This document shows, piece after piece, positions 14,494 through 22,126 of a DNA stretch of 22,772 bases. A program made the translations under genes and the position numbers. Location of the stretch: positions 1 through 22,772 of the forward strand of contig JAZSDT010000152.1 of assembly GCA_045531285.1 (NCBI GenBank), given 5' to 3'. Origin of the DNA: RGIG6353 sp045531285 (lineage in GTDB: Bacteria > Bacillota > Clostridia > Oscillospirales > SIG627). Each line of letters begins with the position of its first letter. The stretch's first letter is position 1. A model generated the notes under the pieces. It ran no database searches. It was not told where the DNA came from and saw nothing but the letters and a program-made list of their open reading frames with translations.

Positions 14494-15402
14494 TTAATTT
14501 TTTAGCATTCTGTTATCCAGCAATATATTTCCGTTTTTATCAAGAATCGCTTCGCCGTGATAATAAACGTCGGCTACGGCGCCACTGTCGTTTTTCATCC
14601 AATGATAAGCCACTCTTCTGTGAATATATCCAAAGCTGTCTTCTGCCTCAACGTATATCATCAAGGTATCACCTATTTTTATGTCGTAGGACTTTTTATA
14701 TTCGCAAAAGTAATTTCCGCCGCCAGATACAACCTTGTCGGTTATATCTTCCCGAAGCACTTCTTTTCCGTTTATTTCTTCAACGAGAGTAAAATTCACA
14801 AAATCAATATTTTGTGTGCTGACAGTTTGATTATTAACCGAAAACGTATGGTCTATCAACAGTTTTTTTACTCTATTGTTATAAGTTGAACCGCCTGCCA
14901 TATCGGCTGAAAATTCGGGAAGAACCTTTTGGTACAGAAGTGAAAGATTTACGTCTTCAAGATATTCCGTCTGCTTTACAGAGGATATAACACTAACCAA
15001 CGGGATCAAATCGTCTTCAAATATTCCTGCGGTTACAGTACCTTTGAACAGGTCTCCTTCACGTTCAAGAATAATCGCTTCATCGCCCAACGTAAGAGTA
15101 ATTTCGGTATCGTCTGCAACCGTTTTTGGTAATATTTCAAATGCTACGGGAATAATACCGCCATCGGTAAGCTCGCCAAGAGTGTAGGAAACGTTTGAAA
15201 AAAGACTGGCATCTTTTTTCATTCTGTCATCAACGTTTTGATATATGCTTGATATATCCTGTCTCAGCATATATATCTCGCTGTTAAAGTTATTTTTGGC
15301 TCTGATTAATTCGTTTTCAAGGTCCTTGACCCTGAAACTAAGAACCGCTAGCGCTACAGCTAAAACGCACATCAGCACGTAAGGTATATGCTCCTTTTTC
15401 AT
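14494..15402 (-). CDS. Hypothetical membrane-anchored coiled-coil protein
   Basis: I do not recognise this 302-residue protein. It has one N-terminal membrane segment (about residues 7-23, YVLMCVLAVALAVLSF), then a heptad-like helical stretch (about 24-60, VKDLENELIRAKNNF...), and an external part rich in beta-prone sequence with possible Ig-like folds (VAFEILPKTVADDTEITLTL and DTLMIYVEAEDSFGY). This suggests an anchored extracytoplasmic protein. The start is the ATG at 15402: it overlaps the TGA of the zinc-ribbon gene (TGATG) and has AAAGGAG eight bases before it; an in-frame GTG at 15423 lacks a suitable site. It is the last gene of the SGNH-NUDIX-zinc-ribbon operon and is followed by a hairpin terminator. 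Confidence 0.75.
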   Translation of the reverse strand: MKKEHIPYVLMCVLAVALAVLSFRVKDLENELIRAKNNFNSEIYMLRQDISSIYQNVDDRMKKDASLFSNVSYTLGELTDGGIIPVAFEILPKTVADDTEITLTLGDEAIILEREGDLFKGTVTAGIFEDDLIPLVSVISSVKQTEYLEDVNLSLLYQKVLPEFSADMAGGSTYNNRVKKLLIDHTFSVNNQTVSTQNIDFVNFTLVEEINGKEVLREDITDKVVSGGGNYFCEYKKSYDIKIGDTLMIYVEAEDSFGYIHRRVAYHWMKNDSGAVADVYYHGEAILDKNGNILLDNRMLKN

Positions 15403-15770
15403 CAGGGAAGCTCCTTTCCGCACTTATTACAGTATTTATATTCCCCTTCTACCTTAGCCCCACACCACGGGCAATACTCACTGTCTGTATTTTCCAATTT
15501 CTTTTCGTTATAAAAGCGCTGATTAAGTGGGTCCGGCTCTTCTGTGGAATCTACTATATCATACTGTGAAAAGCGATTTTTTGAATTTGCATTCTTGAAA
15601 TTATACACGGTATTCACAACTGCAATTCCTGTCCACAGTATACCGAAAATAGCAAACGGTGGAAATGCAGATCCGGCAAGAATCGTCCATAATATGCCAA
15701 ATCCTATTGTAAATATTCCTATTATACCGCCTTGCATCGAAGGGCCTCTGCCCGGCTTGATATGTTTCAA
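15402..15770 (-). CDS. Zinc-ribbon membrane protein
   Basis: A 122-residue protein with two adjacent hydrophobic segments (about residues 15-30 GIIGIFTIGFGILWTI and 33-54 ending AVVNTVY) and a C-terminal double-CxxC zinc ribbon, YCPWCGAKVEG followed by YCNKCGKELP, which fits the zinc-ribbon 2 family common in Firmicutes membrane proteins. The short loop between the hydrophobic parts makes a hairpin in the membrane likely, with the ribbon in the cytosol. The start is a TTG that shares bases with the TGA of the NUDIX gene; GGGAGG seven bases upstream supports it, although it is unusual. Function unknown. Translational overlap on both sides binds it to its neighbours. Confidence 0.78.
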   Translation of the reverse strand: MKHIKPGRGPSMQGGIIGIFTIGFGILWTILAGSAFPPFAIFGILWTGIAVVNTVYNFKNANSKNRFSQYDIVDSTEEPDPLNQRFYNEKKLENTDSEYCPWCGAKVEGEYKYCNKCGKELP

Positions 15771-16273
15771 AACAGCACCTCCCTATTCAGAAAACCTTCT
15801 ATCATTTTATGATACTCAGGGTCCTTGAATTCAGAGCTTCTAATAAAATCCATAAGTTCTGAAGCGTCAATTAACTTGGCGTCCATTACTTCCTCGGGTT
15901 GCAAAACCAAATCGTCAAGCAAAAAATTACCTTTAAAGAAATACACGTGATTAACACAATCGTAGCAATGAGATATTCCAACAAAAGAAGTTTCAAACTC
16001 TGACACGTCAAGTCCAAGTTCTTCTTTCACCTCACGGACAGCGGCATCAAGCGAGGTCTCTCCATGGTCGGCCGCCCCGCAGGTTATATCCCATATTCCC
16101 GGAAAATACCTCTTTTCAAGCGAACGGCGTTGAATTAAAAATTTCCCATCCAAAGTATGAATATACGCGTGAATACAAAGATACCACCAGTCTTTGTGAT
16201 GGTGTCTGCCTCGCTCTACGTAAAAACCGCGTTTGTTTCCGTCATAATCACAAACGTCTATGTACTCAGCCAT
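15767..16273 (-). CDS. NUDIX hydrolase
   Basis: The 168-residue protein has a perfect Nudix box: Gly66, five residues, Glu72, then REVKEELGL (80-88), the metal-binding helix that cleaves nucleoside-diphosphate-type substrates. The N-terminal part with RGRHHHKDWWYL, FLIQRRS and FPGIWDITCGAA resembles the IDI-like/YfcD subgroup, whose substrates are poorly known. I start it at the ATG at 16273, preceded by GAGG, ten bases after the SGNH stop. A longer reading from 16375 would overlap the SGNH gene by 90 bases and has no better site. The next gene begins within its stop codon. The substrate cannot be told. Confidence 0.9.
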   Translation of the reverse strand: MAEYIDVCDYDGNKRGFYVERGRHHHKDWWYLCIHAYIHTLDGKFLIQRRSLEKRYFPGIWDITCGAADHGETSLDAAVREVKEELGLDVSEFETSFVGISHCYDCVNHVYFFKGNFLLDDLVLQPEEVMDAKLIDASELMDFIRSSEFKDPEYHKMIEGFLNREVLF

Positions 16274-16283
16274 TTTTACCTCG

Positions 16284-17060
16284 TTAAAACTTATATTGAA
16301 TATTTGTGCCGATAAATCCTGCATTCTTAAAATCATTGGGGTTGTGACGGATAATATAATCGATATACGAATCAACCATTTTGGCAGTAAGAATATATCC
16401 CATTGGATTCAGGTGTCCGTGAAGATAGTATCTCTCCTTAAATCTGTCACTGTAAAAAGGACCGTATCTGTACAGGTCAATTACGTAAGAATTATCAAAA
16501 TGGTTTGCAAGTGCATAAAGCGCATTGACCATTCCCACTGTCTTTTCTTTGTCGCCTCCGTCCGGAAACGTAACAAAAAAGAACTTTGCGTCAGGGCTGA
16601 TCTCCTTATACTTTTTTACTATTCTTGCGTAATTACCTATAAATGTAGGCTTACTGTTTTCATAGTTTTTTGTGTCTATATCATCAATCGAGCCTATCTC
16701 GGTTCCTCTGTTAAGATCATTGACACCAAGTGCTATGACATACGCCTGGCACGCAAGCTCTTTGCTCCAAAAGCCCTTGGATTCGGCGAAACTGTCAAGA
16801 TATTCCTTTGCAGTCATACCTCCACGGGAAAAGTTATATGCCTTCAAGCCATTATTTCTGGCAATGTACTGTCCCCAAGAATACTCAAAAAGGTCATAAT
16901 ACGAACGCTTGCCGTCCTTGTCTAGAGTTTCAAACTCTCCTGAAGAAAGGCTGTCTCCAACAAAAGCCATTGTTCGAAATATAGATGTATTGCTGTAGCC
17001 GTTAACAAGCTCGTCAAGCGGTTTTTCGTCTTCTGTATAAAGTAATTTCTCCCAGTTCAT
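16284..17060 (-). CDS. SGNH/GDSL hydrolase
   Basis: This 258-residue SGNH hydrolase shows block I MAFVGDSLSSG (Ser37), block II FSRGGMTA (Gly80/81), block III IALGVNDLNRG (Gly112, Asn114) and block V YYLHGHLNPMGY (His214 or His216). It has no signal peptide and is probably cytosolic. Family members are esterases or acetylhydrolases acting on lipids or carbohydrate. It has a GGGAGG ribosome-binding site before the ATG. It precedes the NUDIX gene by ten bases and follows the interrupted CocE gene by about 63. It is not closely similar to the other SGNH enzyme in this window (12-kb region), so it is not a recent duplicate. Substrate unknown. Confidence 0.88.
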   Translation of the reverse strand: MNWEKLLYTEDEKPLDELVNGYSNTSIFRTMAFVGDSLSSGEFETLDKDGKRSYYDLFEYSWGQYIARNNGLKAYNFSRGGMTAKEYLDSFAESKGFWSKELACQAYVIALGVNDLNRGTEIGSIDDIDTKNYENSKPTFIGNYARIVKKYKEISPDAKFFFVTFPDGGDKEKTVGMVNALYALANHFDNSYVIDLYRYGPFYSDRFKERYYLHGHLNPMGYILTAKMVDSYIDYIIRHNPNDFKNAGFIGTNIQYKF

Positions 17061-17123
17061 AATAGTCCTCCCTAATTTAGTTCAAATAAGTATAATATCT
17101 TAATAAATTTGTAAAAGCATAAT

Positions 17124-17702
17124 TTATTTTTTTCTTTTTGACAGCACAATATATGCATCCTCGTCGCATATTACAGTATTGGTTGCAATCTTTGATTCGC
17201 TTACCTTTGCCCAATGTCCCTTTACGTTGGCGTGAGGTACGTAAAGATCGCTGTGAGATGTCACGTCAACTCTGATAGCACAGCCTTTTTTTACGGTAAA
17301 TCCAATGGGAGGGGTGGCTATATTTATGCGACACTCCTCACCTGCCACGTAGTTTTCATCAATATGCGAAAGAGAGGTCACTGTTTCGGTGAGGTTATAC
17401 GAGATGCCATCCTCCACCAAGTGAACACGTATAAAAAATGCAGTGTCGTCGCAATCTGTCTTCACCTTCATCGACCATTGTACAGTCCCAAAGAAATCTG
17501 TTTCTTCCTCAAAGGGACTTGAAACAAAGGACAGTATCTCCTTCCTTGTTCCCTCTTTTTCGGCTTTATATATACTGTGATATTTGTAGACACCCAAGGG
17601 CTTATCAGGGTCATAGACATAGCTTAGTTCACCTGTGGATGAGGAATTGTGCGAAAGCGAACCGTCTTTGTTGAAGTAAAGATTCATCTTCTCTGTCGTC
17701 AC
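17124..17702 (-). CDS. C-terminal domain of the interrupted CocE/NonD hydrolase (X-Pro dipeptidyl-peptidase C-terminal type)
   Basis: The 192-residue segment begins at a GTG but is in the same frame as the catalytic part upstream, separated only by the TAG at 17715-17717. Its content, MNLYFNKDGSLSHN followed by a jelly-roll-like beta sequence with VKTDCDDTAFFIRVHLVE and CAIRVDVTSHS, matches the non-catalytic C-terminal domain of X-Pro dipeptidyl-peptidase/CocE enzymes (PF08530). Alone it has no active site. There is no good ribosome-binding site before the GTG, so I treat it as the second half of a broken gene, or as made by readthrough of the TAG. It ends before the SGNH gene. Confidence 0.75.
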   Translation of the reverse strand: MTTEKMNLYFNKDGSLSHNSSSTGELSYVYDPDKPLGVYKYHSIYKAEKEGTRKEILSFVSSPFEEETDFFGTVQWSMKVKTDCDDTAFFIRVHLVEDGISYNLTETVTSLSHIDENYVAGEECRINIATPPIGFTVKKGCAIRVDVTSHSDLYVPHANVKGHWAKVSESKIATNTVICDEDAYIVLSKRKK

Positions 17703-17714
17703 ATCATCGGTTAG

Positions 17715-18656
17715 CTAGCTGTCCTTTCCAATAGAGTGATACGTAATCCTCCCCAGCTTATGGGCCTCAAACGGAGTATTATCTCTGATGCTGTTGAAGA
17801 AATGTACAATGTGATCGGAATCCAAATCACCGTTCTTAAACGTATACTCTTCGTTTCCTGTGAGCTTTACTCTATGTCCCCAAGGACCGACAACGTAGGC
17901 AGATTTCTTTTTTGTTTCTTCAGGCAGCCTGTTCCACATAGAGAACATCCCCTCGATGTAAAAATCATACCATCCTTCAGTAAACAGCACCGGAATCTTG
18001 AGATCGTCACAAGCGTTGAAATTTTCTTGACTCATCCAATACTCGTTGCAGTTGTCGTTAAGAAGCTGCGTGGTATATTCCGGAACGTCTTCACCAAAAG
18101 CTCTTTCCATAATTTTGTAATATGGTCTTTTGATTGCGTTTGCAACGCCTGTCTGGTCGGGATATCGAACATTAAGCATCGAAAGCCACCAATCTATATT
18201 ACAAAATCTGTAGCAACAGCCATTCCGGTAATTTCTGTAATACATCCTGTCTGTCTGTATACTCAGTGCCGCCGCCTTAACATCGTGGGGATTGGTTCCG
18301 ATATAGCAAAGGTGAACCGTAGCAGGATAACTGCCTCCCGTAAGATATATCTCACCGTTATAAAAGGGTTGCTTACGAATGATATCAAGAGAGTCAAGTC
18401 CGTCATCATGCTCAACGTAAGGATGACATACTCCCTCGCTGTTTCCACGCCCACGGGTATGCTGATAAACAAGAGCATATCCGTTTTTAATGAAAGGGTC
18501 GTCCTCGCTCACCACCTCATTGCACGGCACATCCTTTTTTCCATAGGGTGTACGCATAAGGACAACGGGATATTTTTTGTCCCCATCGGGCAAAGCGATA
18601 ACTGTATAAAGCCCCACACCGTCGGACATGGTAAAGTATTCTTCACGAAGTATCAT
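17715..18656 (-). CDS. CocE/NonD family serine hydrolase, catalytic part, ended by an in-frame TAG
   Basis: The 313-residue alpha/beta hydrolase has a complete triad: nucleophile Ser109 in YLTGGSYPATV, Asp231 in TEGWYDFYIEG, and His261 in VVGPWGHR, plus RTPYGK near 35-40 and the oxyanion-type stretch VYQHTRGRGNSEG near 63-75. Such enzymes hydrolyse acyl-peptides, esters or lactams, among others (X-Pro dipeptidyl-peptidase, cocaine esterase); this one's substrate is unknown. A single TAG after IGKDS cuts off the C-terminal domain encoded at 17124-17702 in the same frame. At this point CocE proteins usually carry a Trp, so a TGG to TAG change is likely. The cupin gene lies 57 bases upstream. 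Confidence 0.82.
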   Translation of the reverse strand: MILREEYFTMSDGVGLYTVIALPDGDKKYPVVLMRTPYGKKDVPCNEVVSEDDPFIKNGYALVYQHTRGRGNSEGVCHPYVEHDDGLDSLDIIRKQPFYNGEIYLTGGSYPATVHLCYIGTNPHDVKAAALSIQTDRMYYRNYRNGCCYRFCNIDWWLSMLNVRYPDQTGVANAIKRPYYKIMERAFGEDVPEYTTQLLNDNCNEYWMSQENFNACDDLKIPVLFTEGWYDFYIEGMFSMWNRLPEETKKKSAYVVGPWGHRVKLTGNEEYTFKNGDLDSDHIVHFFNSIRDNTPFEAHKLGRITYHSIGKDS

Positions 18657-18713
18657 AATCCCACCTGCAATACAGTTTTAATGAGTTTTTTTGTTATAGA
18701 TTCTGTCCCTTGA

Positions 18714-19058
18714 TCAGTCAACAAGAATAAGTGCAATAAATACGAGTGGTTCATCCCCTGTGTTCTTAACAGCGTGACCTTGTCCCGAAGGAGTCAGCGT
18801 GACCATGCCGGGAGTAATATCTACGATGTTTCCGTTATCGTTGTAGATACCCTTACCCGAGAGGAAGAAAAAGCTTTCACTCTCACCCACGTGCATGTGA
18901 TATTCAACCTCTTCCCCGGGCTTTACCTGTATCATGGAATACAGTCTCGCCTTTGGGTTAAAGCACTCAAAATCGGCAAGATTGGTCTTGAGCATCTTCT
19001 CCTTACCGAGAGAATTAAGCTTGGTTGCGGTTTTTAATTCTTTAATTTCTTTATACAT
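18714..19058 (-). CDS. Small cupin-domain protein
   Basis: A 114-residue single cupin barrel with motif 1 around VKPGEEVEYHMHVGESESFF (His54, His56, Glu59 or Glu61 as metal ligands), GKGIYNDNGN, and motif 2 ITPGMVTLTPSGQGHAVKN (His95). Most such proteins bind a metal and act on, or sense, sugars or other small molecules. The ATG at 19058 has AAGGAG seven bases upstream and gives a normal N-terminus; an in-frame upstream start would add seven residues and overlap that site. It follows the YgjV-like gene by 25 bases and precedes the CocE gene. Exact role unknown. Confidence 0.85.
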   Translation of the reverse strand: MYKEIKELKTATKLNSLGKEKMLKTNLADFECFNPKARLYSMIQVKPGEEVEYHMHVGESESFFFLSGKGIYNDNGNIVDITPGMVTLTPSGQGHAVKNTGDEPLVFIALILVD

Positions 19059-19083
19059 ACGAAAACTCCTTATTAACAAAATT

Positions 19084-19596
19084 CTATTTTGCAGACCTGT
19101 TACGTATAAGTCCGATTATAGCGGAAACAAAAACAACACATTCAAATATTATACCGCCTATTGATAAAACTGCTATGTTATAGGTGAGACAAAGAGGCGT
19201 TTTGAAGAAAACGGCGATTCTGGTATGCTGGGGTTCGGTAAAGGACAGACTGACGTTTACCACCACAAGTCCGAGAATCAGAAAAAGAGAAAAGATATTA
19301 TCCCAGGAAAGAATGCCCGCTACAACTATAAGCAAAACACAAATAACCGTTGTTATTTTACTGTTGCTGTTCATTTTATTGCGGATACCAAGGCAGATGC
19401 AAATAAATGCCGATAAAAGATTCAGCACCACCGCCGTCATAGCGCCGATTAATAAATAATGCGCCGAAAAAGCAAAGCCGGTAGCACATTGGAAGGCAAT
19501 AATGCCAAGCTGTGTTTTTTGCTGAAACGATATAAAGCCCAGCACCATTGCAAGAATGCCGAATGCCTGACCTAATATGTATAAAATATTTTCCAT
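19084..19596 (-). CDS. YgjV-like multi-pass inner membrane protein
   Basis: A 170-residue very hydrophobic protein with about five or six membrane helices. Its sequence, with ILGQAFGILAMVLGFISFQQ, an early FSAHYLLIGA segment and a Tyr- and Cys-bearing GLVVVNVSLSF later, resembles the YgjV family (Imp-YgjV) of inner membrane proteins of unknown function. The ribosome-binding site GGAGG lies five bases before the ATG. It follows the deacetylase-fold gene by 36 bases and precedes the cupin by 25, so it belongs to the same unit. A transport or sensing role would be a guess. Confidence 0.8.
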   Translation of the reverse strand: MENILYILGQAFGILAMVLGFISFQQKTQLGIIAFQCATGFAFSAHYLLIGAMTAVVLNLLSAFICICLGIRNKMNSNSKITTVICVLLIVVAGILSWDNIFSLFLILGLVVVNVSLSFTEPQHTRIAVFFKTPLCLTYNIAVLSIGGIIFECVVFVSAIIGLIRNRSAK

Positions 19597-19632
19597 AATA
19601 CCTCCACAGTCAGATAACAGTGCTGAGAATCT

Positions 19633-20739
19633 TCACGCCAAGGTAAGCGCCGTCGACCTCGGGGTGACCTCGTAATTGATGAAATCACCGATTCTTTCGT
19701 ATATTTTCACGTCGCAGCCCGTCCACTCTGACAAGGACTGATCTGTGCTTACGTAGAAGCTTGTACCAAGCCCCTCAGCCGTTGGAACGTCCGACGTATC
19801 TATAATGCATTTACCACTGTCAAAGGATAGCTTTGAATACTTTCTGTAAAGCATCTGAGTTGAGCAAAAAGCAATATCACGCGAAAGAATGGTACCGAAA
19901 TTGCTTTTGCATCGCTCAAAATAATTCACCCAGGAATCAACAAGGGAAAGATTATCCTTGGGATCCTTGTGGCACACGTTTGCCCAATGGCATCCGAAGA
20001 TTCCGCTGACGGTCGGCAGGTCGTCAAGCCTTGCCTCCATCACGTTCCACGGTATCAAATTGTTATTTCTGTCAACGACCGAGATTCCGTTTTCAATGAC
20101 AACACCACCCGAAAAATCCTCGTGACCTATATTTTTAAATGTGGTGGAAGCATAGAGAATACCGTAATCCTTTAAGATTTTTGTGAGATGATTCGGCTGA
20201 TAGGTAAAGGTCGGAGGGATAAAGCTGTTTATCGTCTTTTTGAAGCCGTGATATTCAATCAGATCGAAATATGCATCCAAACGCATCCGTATTTCGCTTT
20301 CGGGAGCAGCAATCACCCGGTTGTTTTCGGTATAATAATAATCGGTGTTGTTATACTGACCGCCCTGAACGTAATAGGTGTGATACAATCCGTGGACGGC
20401 AAAGTCGATATATTCGGCGGAGTTTATCACCTCGACGCAGCGAGCCGCTTCTTTTTTATCAAAATGAAGGGAGTTATTCCAATTTATACCGTGTGGAGAT
20501 AAAGCTGGAATCGTTTTCAAACGGTTATCCGGATCCCATTCAGCCATAACAAAGGCACAGTTAATCCTCATTCCAAGCCGTCTGCCGAGCTCGTTTACGA
20601 CCTCGTAATCCTCTGCAACGTGCCGTCTTGTAATGCCCGTTCTTGCCGGCTCCATTGACTGTCTGCCATCCGTACCGTTAAACCACCCGAGGTCGTCCAT
20701 GGTGATCTGTAACGGTGACGGAATTATAATATTTCTCAT
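19633..20739 (-). CDS. Polysaccharide deacetylase-like (NodB/GH57-fold) protein
   Basis: I cannot name the precise family of this 368-residue protein. The start (PLQITMDDLGW, Asp15-Asp16) and the block FAVHGLYHTYY (His116, His120, an HxxxH pair) resemble the metal-binding motifs of polysaccharide-deacetylase and related glycoside hydrolase/deacetylase folds, so a metal-dependent hydrolase of carbohydrate is the likely class. The region with GIFGCHWANVCHKDP (near 246-260) may supply further metal ligands. It has no signal peptide and is presumably cytosolic. It has its own promoter at 20793-20821 with a GGAG upstream of ATG, and is the first gene of the long minus unit down to 14494. Confidence in the exact call is moderate. 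Confidence 0.7.
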   Translation of the reverse strand: MRNIIIPSPLQITMDDLGWFNGTDGRQSMEPARTGITRRHVAEDYEVVNELGRRLGMRINCAFVMAEWDPDNRLKTIPALSPHGINWNNSLHFDKKEAARCVEVINSAEYIDFAVHGLYHTYYVQGGQYNNTDYYYTENNRVIAAPESEIRMRLDAYFDLIEYHGFKKTINSFIPPTFTYQPNHLTKILKDYGILYASTTFKNIGHEDFSGGVVIENGISVVDRNNNLIPWNVMEARLDDLPTVSGIFGCHWANVCHKDPKDNLSLVDSWVNYFERCKSNFGTILSRDIAFCSTQMLYRKYSKLSFDSGKCIIDTSDVPTAEGLGTSFYVSTDQSLSEWTGCDVKIYERIGDFINYEVTPRSTALTLA

Positions 20740-20792
20740 ATCTTTCTCTCCAATATTAAAATAATTCTAATAATCAAGAGTATTCACGCTAC

Positions 20793-20821
20793 ATTTTATC
20801 ACACTGTACCTTCAAAGTCAA
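20793..20821 (-). promoter_or_regulatory. Sigma-A promoter of the deacetylase-fold operon
   Basis: On the minus strand TTGACT (20816-20821), 17-bp spacer, TAAAAT (20793-20798), about 53 bp upstream of the start codon. It probably serves the whole series to 14494, since no terminator is seen between those genes. Confidence 0.72.
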
Positions 20822-20970
20822 CTATAATGTATTCGTAAAATAGTACAAAAGCAAGAAACGATAAGCAAACACAGACACCGCACTCAGCTTTTACGGAACT
20901 GTTTCCAGCAACACGTATATGGCGCGAGTCTGAGCGATTTTTCGATAAATAAGCTCTCCGTCCAAAATAC

Positions 20971-21414
20971 TTGGTGAACAAAAATACACGTTTCGACTAC
21001 GGCACAGTTACCTTTCGCTCCAAGCTGACTGTCGGTAAATACATTGAGATAATCAAGTTGACCTTACGGGGTGTGAGTCTCCGTGTCATAGCAAAAGAAC
21101 CCGGTATCGGCAAACAGATATCCGTAGGGCATATAAGACCGTTGCCAACAGATACAAGGTTCCCTTAAATCGAATTTCAATCCGAAAGCATAAAGGCTGT
21201 GGGTATCATCTTGGTCATATCAACGGCTGCCGTCACAACACTTGTGATTTTATGTATCTATATAACGGCGTATCGTCCAAGTTCCTTGACTAATGCTCTG
21301 TCCTATCGGGTCGAGAATAATAATGGAAAGACCTGTCTTGAACAGGCTTACAGCATTATTGCTCCGTTAGCCAATCAAACGAATATAATACCGCTTGCCG
21401 AGTTCAAATACTAG
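20971..21414 (+). pseudogene. Decayed helix-turn-helix protein, possibly a transposase or recombinase remnant
   Basis: Three frames join into one sensible protein. The first frame (from 20971) gives FRSKLTVGKYIEIIKLTLRG and VSLRVIAKEPGIGKQ, a helix-turn-helix-like stretch of the kind found in transposases. A frame change near 21120 continues with RRAYKTVANRYKVPL and YHLGHINGCRHNTCDF to a TAA at 21293. A change back gives TNALSYRVENNNGKTCLEQ to a TAG at 21414. A stop also lies just upstream in the first frame, so the remnant may extend to about 20880. No terminal repeats were found, so calling it an insertion sequence would be inference. It may be a decayed local gene. Confidence 0.5.
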
Positions 21415-21602
21415 CCTATTTCCTTTGATATGAGGAGATTAGCAATCTGAAAATATTGTGAAATTGTAAATTCTCGGCTCCGAAATAAGCCAAAAGGATA
21501 TAAATATGCTATATTATAATCGTGGTATGAAACCATTGGGTCTGTTTTTGCGTCTATGTAGATAATAAGACAAACTTAAATTTTGCAAAGGAGTGTGATT
21601 GT

Positions 21603-22058
21603 ATGAGTATTTGCAGATTTATTGTTTCCGATATGCCTTTGACAGAGTTTACGCCATCACAAGAATATCCTGTCAAAATAGACATTGACAAAGGCATAGT
21701 AGACGATGGTGGTGCAGATGATAACTATTCTCTGATATCGTTTGATAGTGTAAAGAATTACACAGATAAGAATTATGGTGTTTATCTTGAATGGGACTAT
21801 ACTGACGGCAGAGCAAAACAAATCGTTGAATACATAAGAACTGCCTTGCAAAAAGCGGTTAATGTTGAGTTTTGGAATGTGTGGTTAACGGATTACTACG
21901 AATATGAGGACAGACCCTATATTCACAAAAAAACGGTCTCAATTTGTGAATTGACAGCAGAACACATCAAAGAGATCAACAATGCTGAGATTTGGAATAC
22001 TCCCGATAAAACATATCCCGAAAGGCCATCGTTCTATTGCTTGACAATAACAAGATGA
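21603..22058 (+). CDS. Hypothetical protein, 151 residues
   Basis: I do not recognise the family. The protein is acidic (PI likely low) with many Asp, Glu and Tyr: VKIDIDKGIVDDGG, YGVYLEWDYTDGR, then a helix-like RAKQIVEYIRTALQKAV and VEFWNVWLTDYYEYEDRP, ending SFYCLTITR. It has no signal peptide or membrane segment. AAGGAG lies nine bases before the ATG, and a Rho-independent terminator follows at 22093, so it is an intact single gene. Its position in a decayed stretch next to the rRNA locus suggests an accessory, possibly mobile, origin. Function not assigned. Confidence 0.72.
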   Translation: MSICRFIVSDMPLTEFTPSQEYPVKIDIDKGIVDDGGADDNYSLISFDSVKNYTDKNYGVYLEWDYTDGRAKQIVEYIRTALQKAVNVEFWNVWLTDYYEYEDRPYIHKKTVSICELTAEHIKEINNAEIWNTPDKTYPERPSFYCLTITR

Positions 22059-22092
22059 ACCGAGTAATTAGTTGAACTGAATACCGACCGAT

Positions 22093-22126
22093 AGGAGCAA
22101 GGTGTATTTCAACCTTGCTCCTTTTC
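22093..22126 (+). terminator. Rho-independent terminator of the 151-residue gene
   Basis: AGGAGCAAGGT (22093-22103) pairs with ACCTTGCTCCT (22112-22122) around an eight-base loop, followed by TTTT and then further T-rich sequence on the plus strand. Confidence 0.85.

Noticed and set aside
16274..16375. Upstream extension of the NUDIX gene by 34 residues
   Set aside because: It would overlap the SGNH gene by about 90 bases. The ATG at 16273 has its own ribosome-binding site, and the Nudix subgroup normally begins there.
16260..16925. 221-residue open reading on the plus strand
   Set aside because: Antisense to the SGNH gene that has all four conserved blocks; composition is typical of a shadow reading.
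17061..17123. Possible promoter before the second SGNH gene (TATACT at 17089-17094)
   Set aside because: The best -35 match is at only 15 bp spacing and the stretch is A/T-rich, so chance cannot be excluded.
17715..17717. Stop-codon reassignment (TAG as an amino acid) for the CocE gene
   Set aside because: TAG ends other intact genes in this window, such as the CE15-like esterase, so a general reassignment is unlikely; local readthrough remains open and is listed under findings.
17736..18713. 325-residue open reading on the plus strand
   Set aside because: It is antisense to the CocE catalytic part, whose triad, spacing and domain structure are clear. The product is basic and Cys/Ile-rich without domain signs.
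21480..21602. TATAAT near 21514 as promoter of the 151-residue gene
   Set aside because: No acceptable -35 element lies 16-18 bp upstream, and the local sequence is too A/T-rich to trust a single hexamer.
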